Of a DNA stretch of 64,000 bases, positions 24,001-36,000 are shown one piece after another; within the stretch, counting starts at the first letter, position 1; every line of letters starts with the position of its first letter. The position numbers and the translations under genes were made by a program. A model generated the notes under the pieces. The model was not told where the DNA came from. It made no database searches and saw nothing but the letters and a program-made list of their open reading frames with translations. Origin of the DNA: Salvelinus alpinus (Eukaryota; Chordata; Actinopteri; Salmoniformes; Salmonidae); NCBI RefSeq assembly GCF_045679555.1, contig NC_092092.1:22372969-22436968 (forward strand). Reading direction: 5' to 3'.

Positions 24001-27000
24001 GGAAAAATTTGAGAGGAAGTTTGCACCTTTTATTATTTTTAGATAAAACACCATTGACACAGGGGATGGCCGGGGGTTCTGACTACAGGGAGTACAGCTA
24101 CGACCGGAAGTTACTTTTCGTAGCAGGTTAGTAGCATTTTCAGTAACCCTAACCCTTTTCCTAACCTTAAATCTCCTAACCTCCCACGTGAATTATCCTA
24201 ACCTGCTACGAAAAAGTAAATTCCGGTCGTAGCTGCACTACCTCTAGTCAGTACCATGGCACGGCCCAGGTATTTACCTTGACAGGCTCCAGGGTGGCAG
24301 AGAAGGCATCCTGCAGGGCACAGCATGCCAGTCGCCACATCTCCTCAGTGAAGACTGGGCCTACCGTCACCAACACGTACCTGCCACAGGAAGAGAAACA
24401 CCTGTCATCTACAGCTCAGTCATACACATTCTGTGTGTGTCTGAGCGTGCACAGCGCAAGTGCATGGTCACCTGATGCAGGAGCAGCCCACTCTAGAGAT
24501 CGTCTCAGCAGGTTCAGCCACACAGGCCACCAGCAGCTTGAAGAGGTCCTTTAGCATCAGGTTGATCAGATGCTCATAGCCAATATCTACAGGAGGACAG
24601 AGATATGAAGGATACGGACAGAGGGACAACCAGGATCTGGGGGCGTATCAGGGATCTCAGAATAGGAGTCAGGATCAAGTTTTCCTTGCCCATGTAAAAA
24701 TGTTCAATGTGATCTAAAAGGCTAAACTGATCCTAAATCAGCACTCCTACTCTGAGACCCTGGATACATACAGCCCCTGGGTTACATAAGTTTCACAAAG
24801 ACCTATTTTGTCTAACTGCCTAAGTGCACTTCCATCTCTGCTGACAGCTTTGTGTACACTATGTTTGACCACCACTCAGGGGTCATTCCATGGCCACTGT
24901 ACCTGAGTGGATGAAGCTTTGAATGTGCTCCACTACCAGCTCACAGCACAACCCAATGGCGTGCTTGAAGTTGGCTGCGGCTATGTCCCAGTACGCATGG
25001 TCGCCATGGCTACGCTGGAGCCAGAGTGACATCACAGGAAGAAGAAGCTGGATCACAGAGAATATGGCAAAGCCCGGTCCTATGGAGGTGGAAAAAAATT
25101 ACTGACGATTAGTTTTCATGTAGGCTACATTCATAATGACTATGTTTATCTTATAAAATGATCACCCAGGACCATGTAAACCAAACTCTAGTGGAGAGTG
25201 TTGAATCTGATCTGTCCTTTGGTGTTATGGTATCACTTCTAACCTGGCAAGTTGGTGAGCGCTCTGAGAAGTTCAAACAGCAGTTCCAGGGTGGGGGGCT
25301 GGTGCTGCCGGGGGCAGTTCGATACCGCTGCAGTCAGCTGCTCCAGCAGCAGGATCCAAACCTGGATCAAGCCTGTGTCATCGTCAAACTCAGCCAGGAC
25401 GCAGTCCATGCCATCCTCACTGCTGACAGACTTCTCCTGGGCCCTCATGGGCAGGCTGGCCAGCCGGGCTCCCAGGAACACTGGCTTGGAAGGCATCTTG
25501 TAGATTTTGGCAAGCAGCTGCAGAAGAAAACCTCATCATACAGTGTGGATACACTAAACGTAGATGGAAATGTCTTCCTTTAGCGGGGTTGTGTGACCCT
25601 TTATTTATCTATTTTAATAGACTTTCTGGAAGCCTGTCTGATAAGAGAACTCATTTTCGTGTGACGCCCATTGAAAATAGCTAAGGTGGCCCATGGGCCA
25701 GTGTTTTCCTACCTGGGAGCACTTCCTCAGGTAGTCCAGAGCAGGGAGGCACAGGTCTGTAGAACTGTAGCCAGTGGCATTGACACAGTCCCCAATCTCC
25801 TTATAGTCCACTTCTCCTGGGAACAAGGCCAACACACTCACTGATGGCAATCAGAGTAATCACTTCCATTATTTCTTACCAAATAACATGAACATTCAAT
25901 GTCTCTTCCTAAAAATGTGAAGATCATGACAATAGTATTACATATCCACAGAAAAAAAAATGTTGTAATCATCTCATTTACCTGACTTACCTAAACCTTT
26001 GACAAACTTCATAAGGCACATGATGTAGTCAGTTGCTGCGTTGGCGAAGACCTGAATGTTGTCGGTGTTGATAAACGCTTCAAAGACATCAAACACAGGC
26101 GCCTGAGACTTCCCTGCATTACAGACCAAGCAGAAAAGAACCTCAATAAAAAAAACGGTGATATACAGGAATCTCCTTCAAGAGAGGAGACGAGGCTCTG
26201 TGCCAACATACAGTATCTCCTGCTGAGACTCTCTCTCATAAGCCATCATTACAGACAACCCAAAGAAACAGAATGTATGTGAATACAATAGAAATACTGT
26301 AGCCGTGCAGTACCTTAGGGAATACAATAACACATGGAAACATTGAGATGTAACAAACTCAAAGGCTGCCTGTCATACATACCCATGGAATATTCTCCTA
26401 TCAGGTAGTCTTTCATGTCTGGCTTGTTCCCATGCACAGTCCTCAGGGCACTGAATAGAGGTCTCCAGCCAGACTGGATCTGAGGGGAACACATCTCTAC
26501 AAGCTCCCCTATGGATGTGACCACCTGAGGGACAAACAATAGGACGTTTTAACTACTGCGTCAACTAATTACAAGAGGTGTGTGTGTGGGACAACTCACC
26601 TGGTCCTGCACGTCCTCGTCACACAGCTCCAGCTGCATGATGTGCTCGAAGGGTCTGAAGAGCGCCTCGTTAAAGTGGAAGTGGGGAAGCTCTGCCCAGC
26701 TGGTCAACACCTCCATCAGAACATCATGGATGAAGGACACAGCCTTCTGGGATACATGGCGCTCTTTGTGGCAGGCAGCCTAGGAGGAGACAGAGAGAAA
26801 CAGTAACGAGAACAATGCCCAATGGGCAAAAACTGGTAGAATCAACGTTGTTCCCATGTCATTTCAACAAAAAAATTCTATATGTAATGACATTGAATCA
26901 ACTTGGAAAACTAAGGGAATTTTGTATTTTCTCACCAAACTAAATCCAACGGCCGCATGAAATGTTTGTTGATTTCACGTTAGTTCACAACTCAACCAAA

Positions 27001-30000
27001 CGTAAATCAAAACTAGACGTTGAACTGATGTCTGTGCCCAGTGGGTATAGGCCTAATATAACCTGCAGAAAGGGTGAACCTATTAGGCTATACCATATTA
27101 GTGATCGTGGAGGAAAGGACATCAGCAAAGGAGGCTACACAGTTGAGATGCATTCCCTGTGCTCCTACCTCCACCAGGTGCGGTGCCACTACGCTCCAGG
27201 CCCTCATCATGTGCAGCAGGGGTCTGGTCTTATTCCTCACGATCCGCAGCATGGCCTCCCCCAACCGGAACAGATGCAGGGCGCTACGCCTGTCCATGGT
27301 GGACTTGGCCTCTCCTAAAAACACACAGGCAACATTGATGACCTTTGCGACTGTTCTGTTGATTCCATTTTACTGGGCAAATTTGACCCAGGGTTTTGAT
27401 CTAAGTCTGTTGGGGATAAGCATGTGCTGTGTTTGGTACCTGGCATGGCTAAGGAGTAGTCTCCTGTCTCAGTGACTGAGTCAAAGAGCTGGGACTGAGA
27501 TGCTCTCCTCAGCTGGTGCAGGAAACCCACCAGGCTAACCATGTTCAGTTTACTGACAGAGTCCTCAAATAACCTGCAAAAAAGGTCATACAGTGGAATC
27601 GAAATTATTGCCACTATATTCTTCAAACAGCAGAAAGGGATCACCACAAGCCAATTAGAAAGCTGTGGGACTAGTAGGACAGTGAAACATCTGCCAGATA
27701 AGTGTTTTTATTATTTTCTCTAAAAGCGGCCTAGTGCTTATGTAGTTATGTAAGCACTGCAGGCAGTGCCGGATTAATGCAGGGGCTCAAGCCCGTAGGG
27801 GGCCCAAGAGTCCCCCAAAAAATAGATAAATAAAATGGTTTATATATTTTTATCCAACCACAGAAGCCCACTCTGAACATTCAAAATACACCAGAGAGCA
27901 TAATTTAGCCACAGAGGACCAATAGCTAAAAAAAAATAAAAAATAAAAAAATGGGGACAAAGTTTTATCACAGGCACATTCAGGTAACTTCCAAAACAAA
28001 CAAAACACTTAAAATGTCTTAAAAGGGTGTTGGGCCACCATGGGCTGCCAGAACAGCGTCAAAGTGCCTTGGCATAGATTCTACAAGAGGACCTAAACCA
28101 TGGCAGGAAAATGCACCCCACACATAACATACTGTATACTTTCTATTCCTCATTTACTCAAGTGTTTCCTTTATTTTGGAAGTTACCGGTATGCTTACAG
28201 TCGGGAAGGCCGCAATTTCTGCTGCATGCGGCGCCAAATATAGGACAGTTTGTTGCATTGTGACCATAGACATATAATCCATAGAAGGGTTTTGGAACAT
28301 CTAACTCTGGCAATTTGACTGTTAAACTCATGGATACACTAGCAATGGCTGCCAGACCTGACTTGAATGGGAACTGCCATCTATGGATTATATTTATATG
28401 GTTGGTTGCGGCTGTCAGTTTGCCTTTTGCAAATTTCAAAATACAATTGCGGGAAACACATACAGTTTGAAAAGCAAATGCCTACCGCTGAAAAGAGAAG
28501 ACTAATCTTTCTGTAGAACCAATAGGAAAAAATGTTTCTCAACAACTCCCAATTTTCAGCAGCACTGTTTTTCAAAATAGTTTATCATGAAATATGCTAT
28601 TGCCCCGACGAGCCCATCACCAGTGAGTAGCCTACAGCTTCATCTTCTTCATTATGTGAGACAGTGTGACACTGGAAAGTGTATTTAGTCGCTTATTGTA
28701 CCCTATAATATACAGTTTATATTTCCTCAGAATATTGTACAAATCTGTGTGTCGCTTCATGATGATTTCTTAATCTGGCCCTGACTGCAGGCTATAACTT
28801 ATCCAAGTGTAATTGGCCTATGTCCAGAAGAGAAAGTGCTGCATGACCATGTGACTCTTAATTTGTACAATCAAGAGTACCAAATCACATACTGGTCTGG
28901 GTCAAATACAGTGAAATACTTTCATGTACCACACTGCCACCAGGTGGCCATTTAACATGGGGTGCTGTTTCTTTCACTGACTTAAATTACAACTTTTGTA
29001 TTTCAGCCTAGTCAGTCAACAATAACTATATTGTTTGTTTCATATTGCTATTCAGGCATGAAAGTCAATGAAAAAGAGAGCGAGAGGAGAATATGAAACT
29101 TAGTATGCTATTCAGGCAGTTCTGTAGCCTATACTGCAGTACCTGTCTGCCTGTGTAGATAGGGTGCAGACGGCCTTGGATGCGCTGGTCCCAGTCATCA
29201 GGCTACGGTCCAGGCCTTTCCCCCCTCTACCCTCCCTTAGCAGCTCCTGGATGGACTGGGGCTGGATGACCGGCTGGCTGCTGAGGGCCAGATCTCTGTC
29301 CGGACTAGGCTCGCCGCACAAATCCAGCCCAAGGTCTACAGCCTGCTGGGCCTGGGTGATGGTCATGGTGGCCTGGGAGCTGCCATCGCTGAAGTGGCTG
29401 TGCTCCAGAGAGCTGACATATTCGCTCACCCTGGGTAGACAGAGACCGATACGCTACTGTATTGTTCAGTGTGTCGTTACAGATGAGAGTTCACATTATA
29501 GATGAGTGTTAGTAACCTGTGGCTGCAACTGTACCGAGAATCCAATGTAATATGCTGTCATGCCTTTTTCTCAGTGGTTATGGAGAGGGTTTTGACTTTG
29601 ATCTCTGCATCGCCTGCCCTGCCACAGCTTGGCTGTATTACCTGAAGACGTGGGGCCAGCAGTCCTGGTTGTGGCTGCCCATCTCCAGGCCTACGTTGAG
29701 GATGGCCTCCATGCAGAGCACATGGGCCGTGTGCAGCCGCACCCCCTGAGGACGTCCCATCTGCTCCAGCTTCTGCTCCACACGCTGCTTGACTGGGAAC
29801 ACACACACCCAACAGACACAGGATCAGATCAGATCCCAGCACTCTAGCTAGCACCGTATCAAAAACTCAAATGTGACCATGTAACTATGGGATCTTTTCT
29901 GAAATGGAGGGATTCTTTATCCTCTATGTGTCTTGCACAGTAATGTACGGTATGTGTGTTTGAAAAAGGCAAGTTAATCCCTTTGTACAGTATGTTATGT

Positions 30001-33000
30001 GGTGTGCTGTAAGTACCTTGTGTGATGGCATCTCCAGACTCGCCCACCTCCCTCTCCTCCTTCTCCTCCTGCACACACGAGGCTGCCGCCATCTGGGCCA
30101 GAGCCGAGGCACAATTGGCAGCCACACCTAGAGAACGCATGAATATTCATTAGAGCTGATGGTAATCAAAGACAAGCTGGGCTGAAAGGGCCTACGGCAC
30201 CGGTCACAGAACGCCAGGCCAATACTTTATCATTATATGGTCCTGATTCATATACGTTTTCACGGACATTTCAATAGCTACACAAATAGACCTATGAAGT
30301 ATTCAGATATTGCTCAAATTCTAAGCAAAACCTGTGCATGAGTTTGATTCTCTCAAAACGTGATGTTTTTGTACTAAACACATCTAAACCAGACCTGGGA
30401 TCAAATCGTTTTGGTTCTTTCAAATACTTTGAGCCTTTGACCCAGCCAGCCTCTGATCTAAACACACTAGCTAATGGGTTAACTAAACGCTTCCTGTTGA
30501 AGATTATATTCAGTCAGGCAGGCCTTATCCACGGTCACCATGATGTTGGGTCCTGTTACCTAGAGCACAACTGAGTCCGGCTGCCTTGCGTAGTCCATCC
30601 AGGCTGAGACAGATGGTGTCTCTCTCCCTCTGGCTCTGCTCCTTCAGCCCCTCAGACCCCAGCATGAAGGCCAGGCCCTTGGAGCTGCCCGCCATGCGTC
30701 CCGTCAGGGGGGTGGACAGGGTGTCCATCAGGTTCTTCCAGCAGCCCATCAGGATGTAGCGAGCAAACACTATGCCTGAAATAATATGAATGAATGTTGA
30801 GTGAGTGAGTGAGTGAGCGAGCCAGACGCTTATCTGTACATTGACCAACACAACATGTATGAAACAGGATCAAATGGGGGTTGGGTCAGACCCTTAAAGC
30901 TAGAATCTGCAGCTGAAAGGGTCACCCTGACTCTGTTTTGGTAAAAAAAACTAAACAGAGATGGGCCTGCAGAAATGTAAACATTCTCAAATTCATAGAC
31001 AGAGCTAGGGTGAAGAACTGACCATTCAAAATATAAAATAATTATAGTTTAAAACTTATTAGGGATAGGGGGCAGTATTTTCACGTCCTGATGAAAAGCG
31101 TGCCCAAAGTAAACTGCCTGTTACTCAGGCCCAGAACCTAGGATATGCATATAATTGGTAGATTTGGATAGAAAACACTCTAGAGTTTCTAAAACTGTTA
31201 CAATAATGTCTGTGAGTATAACAGAACTGATTTGGGAGGACAAACCATCCAGGGGGGGGGGGGGGGGGGGAAATTGAGGTCATAGTATTTCCCAATGTGT
31301 TTCTATGGGAAGCCCTATTTAATAGGAACCTGGTTGCAGCTCATATGGCTTCCACTAGATGTCAACAGTCTTTAGAAATTGTTCGATATTTTTCTTTTGA
31401 GAAATGAAGAAATATGGCTGTTCTTTGTAAGTGTCACTCCAGGTGGACTCTAATGTTGGTGCGCATGAACTGGAACGCGCTTCACGTTGTTTTTATCCGG
31501 TATTGGAAACAGTTTATCCCGTCTTAAATTCGATCGATTATTTATGTTTTAGGAGGTTGGATTAGGAATGTTGTTTGAAATGTTTGGACCAAGTTTACAG
31601 GTAACTTATTAGATACTTTGTAGTCATGTTGGAACCGGTGTATTTCTGAATCAAACGCGCCAAATAAATGGACATTTTGGGGATATAAAGAAGGAATTTA
31701 TCGAACAAAACAACCATTCATTGTGTCACTGAGACATTTGGGATTGCAAAAAGAAGATCTTCAAAGGCATTTATTATATCGTTATTTCTGACTTTTGTGT
31801 CGCCACCTGCCTGGTTGAAAATGATTTTCATGTGTTTGTATGCGGGGCGCTGTCCTCAGATAATCGCATGGTCTGCTTTCGCCGTCAAGCCTTTTTCAAA
31901 TCTGACACTGCGGCTGGATTAAGAAGAAGTTAAGCTTAATTTTGATGTATTACACTTTTATATTCGTGGATCTTGAATATTGATATTTCTGTAGTTTGAA
32001 TTTGGAGCTCTGCAATTTCACTGGATGTTGTCAAATCTATCCTGCTAACGGGATCACTAACAGGCATTCTTTGAGGCTATACAGTGTTTGTTTACATCAA
32101 CATTATTAACAAACATTGGAGTAAAAAAATATATATTTTTGGTTCTGATGAGGTGACTGTTGAAGTAAGCTCATTTATGAGTTATATTCTTCAAGAATCA
32201 ATGGGTGTACAGTGCATTCTGAAAGTATTCAGATCCCTTCACTTCTTCCACATTTTATTACATTACAGCCTTATACTAAAATTGATTAAATATTTTTTTT
32301 TATCAATCTACACACAATAATCCATAATGGCAAAGCAAAAACAGGTTTTATTTTTTTTGTTGCAAATTTATTACATATAAAAAACAAAAATAACTTTTTT
32401 ACATAGGTATTCAGACCCTTTGCTATGAGACTCGAAATTAAGCTCTGGTGCATCCTGTTTCTATTGATCCTCCTTGAGATATTTCTACAACTTGGAGTCC
32501 ATCTGTAGTAAATTAAATTGATTGGACATGATTTGGAAAGGCACACACACACACACCTGTCTATATAAGGTCCCACAGTTGACAGTGCATGTCAGGACAA
32601 AAACCAAGTCACGAGGTCGAAGGAATTGTCTGTAGAGCTCAGAGACAAGCACAGATCTGTGGAAGGGTACCACAAAATTTTGGCAGCATTGAAGGTCCCC
32701 AAGAACACAGTGGCCTCCATCATTCTTAAATGGAAGAAGATTGGAACCACCAAGAGTCTTCCTAGAGCTGTCTACCCGGCCAAACTGAGCAATCAGGGGA
32801 GAAGAGCCTTGGTCAGAAAGGTGACCGAGAACCCGATGGTCACTGACAGAGCTCCTCTGGAGATGGGAGAACCTTCCAGAAGCACAACCATCTCTGCAGC
32901 ACTCCACCAATCAGGCCTTTATGGTAGAGTGGCCAGACAGAAGCCACTCCTCAGTAAAAGGCACATGACAGCCCGCTTGGAGTTTGCAAAAAGGCACTGA

Positions 33001-36000
33001 AAGGACTCAGACCATGAGAAACAAGATTCTCTGGTCTGATGAAACCAAGATCAAACTTTTTGTCCTGAATGCCAAGCGTCACGTCAGGAGGAAACCTGGC
33101 ACCATCCCTATAGTGAAGCATGGTGGTGGCAGCATAATGCTATGGGGATATTTTCAGAGGCAGGAACTGGGAGACGAGTCAGGATCGAGGGAAAGATGAA
33201 CGGAGCAAAGTACAGAGAGATCCTTCATGAAAACCTGCTCCAGAGCACTCAGGGCCTCAGACTGGGGCAAAGGTTCACCTAAGCACACAGCAAAGACAAC
33301 GCAGGTGTGGCTTTGGGATAAGTCTCCGAATGTTCGAGTGGCCAAGCCAAAGCCCGGATTTGAACCCGATAGAACCTCTCTGGAGAGACCAGAAAATAAC
33401 TGTGCAGTGACTCTCTATGCAACCTGACAAAGCTTGTGAAGATCTGCAGAGAAGAAATGGGAGAAACTCTCCAAATACAGGTCTGCCAAGCTTGTAGCGT
33501 CCTACCCAAGAAGACTCAAGGCGGTAATCATTGCCAAAGGTGCTACAACTAACTACTGAGTAAAGGGTCTGAATACTTATGTAAATGTGATATTTCAGGT
33601 TAAGTTTTTATAGATTTGCAAAAATGAAAGAAAAAAAACAGTTCTTGCTTTGTCATTATGGGGCACTGTGTGTTGATTGAAAAAAAACAATTCAATAAAT
33701 TTTAGATTAAGGCTGTAACGTAACAATGTGGGAAAAGTCTAGGGGTCTGAATACTTTCCAAATGCAATGTACAGTACCAGTCAAAAGTTTGGACACCTAC
33801 TCATTCAAGGGTTTTTCTTTATTTTTACTATTTTCTACAATGTAGAATAATAGTGAAGACAAACTATTAAATAACACATATGGAATCATGTAGTAACCCA
33901 GAAAAGTGTTAAACAAATCTAAATATATTTGAGATTCTTCAAAGTAGCAACCCTTTGCCTTGATGACAGCTTTGCACACTCTTTGTATTATCTCAACCAG
34001 CTTCATGAGGTAGTCACCTGGAATTGAATAAAATGAAATTGTATTTGTCACATACACATGGTTAGCAGATGTTAATGCGAGTGTCGAGAAATTCTTGTGC
34101 TTCTAGTTCCGACCATGCAGTAATATCTAAGTAATCTAACCTGACAATTTCACAACAACTACCTTATACACACACAAGTGTGAAGGAATGAATAAGAATA
34201 TGTACATAAAAATATATGAATGAGTGATGGCCAAACGGCATAGGCAAGATGCAGAATGCATTTCAATTAACAGGTGTGCCTTGTTAAAAAGTTAATTTGT
34301 GGAATTTCTTTCCTCAATGCGTTTGAGCCAATCAGTTGTGTTGTGACAAGGTAGAGGTGGTATACAGAAGATATCCCTATTTGGTAAAATACCAAGTCCA
34401 TATTATGTCAAGAACAGCTCAAATAATCAAAGAGAAACGACAGTCCATCATTACTTTAAGACATGAAGGTCGGAACATTAAGAACTTTGAAAGTTTCTTC
34501 AAGCACAGTCGCAAAAACAATCAAGCCCTATGATGAAACTGGCTCATGAGGACCGCCACAGGAAAGGAAGCCCCAGAGTTACCTCTGCTGCAGAGGATAA
34601 ATCCATTGGAGTTAACTGCACCTCAGATTGCAGCCCAAATAAATGCTTCAGAGTTCAAGTAACAGACATCAAAATCAACTGTTCAGAGGACTGCATGAAA
34701 TCAGGCCTTCATGGTCGAATTGCTGAAAAGAAACCACTACTAAAGAACACTAATAAGAAGAGACTTGCTTGGGCCAAGAAACATAAGCAATGGACATTAA
34801 ACCGGTGGAAATCTGTCCTTTGGTCTGGAGTCCAAATTTGCGATTTTTGGTTCCAACCGCCGCAGAGTAGGTGAACGGATGATCTCCGCATGTGTGGTTC
34901 CCACCGTGAAGCATGGAGCAAATGGTGTGTTGGTGCTTTGCTGGTGACACTGTCAGTGATTTATTTAGAATTCAAGACACACTTAACCAGCATGGATCCA
35001 TAGTATTCTGCAGCGATACGCCATCCAATCTGGTTTGCGCTTAGTGGGAAGGTTTTTCAACAGCACAATGACCCAAAACACACCTCCAGGCTGTGTAAGG
35101 GCTATTTGACCAAGGAGAATGATGGAGTGCTGCATCAGATGTCTTGGCCTCCACAATTACCTGACCTCAACCCAATTGAGATGGTGTGGGATGAGTTGGA
35201 CCACAGAGTGAAGGAAAAGCAGCCAGCAAGTTCTCAGCATGTGGGAACTCCTTCAAGACTGTTGGAAAAGCCTTCCTCATGAAGCTGGTTGAGAGAATGC
35301 CAAGAGTGTTCAAAGCTGTCAACAAGGCAAAGGGTGGCTATTTAGATTTGTTGAACACTCTTTTGGTTACAACATGAATCCATGTGTTATTTCATAGTTT
35401 TGATGTCGTCAGTATTATTCTGCAATGTAGAAAATAGTAAAAATAAAGAAAAAACCCTTGAATGAGTAGGTGTCCAAACTTTTGACTGGTACTGTACAGT
35501 TGTGGCCAAAAGTTTTGAGAATGACACAAATATTAATTTTCACAAAGTCTGCTGCCTCAGTGGCAATTGGCATATACTCCAGAATGTTATGAAGAGTGAT
35601 CAGATGAATTGCAATTAATTGCAAAGTCCCTCTTTGCCATGCAAATTAACTTAATACCAAAAAAAATTACATTTCAGCCCTGCCACAAAAGGACCAGCTG
35701 AAATCATGTCAGTGATTCTCTCGTTAACACAGGTGTGAGTGTTGACGAGGACAAGGCTGGAGATCACTCTGTCATGCTGATTGAGTTTGAATAACAGACT
35801 GGAAGCTTCAAAAAGGAGGGTGGTGCTCGAAATCATTGTTCATAGTCTGTCAAACATGGTTACCTGTAAGGAAACACGTTCCGTCATCATTGCTTTGCAC
35901 AAAAAGGGCTTCACAGGCAAGGATATGGCTTCCAGTAAGATTGCACCTAAATCAACCATTTATCGGATCATCAAGAACTTCAAGGAGAGCGGTTCAATTG

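Noticed and set aside
28158-28575. Minus-strand ORFs of 93 and 64 codons considered as an extra arfgef3 exon
   Set aside because: They lie inside a hAT-type element with clear ends and target duplication, and exons 19 and 20 already join in phase.
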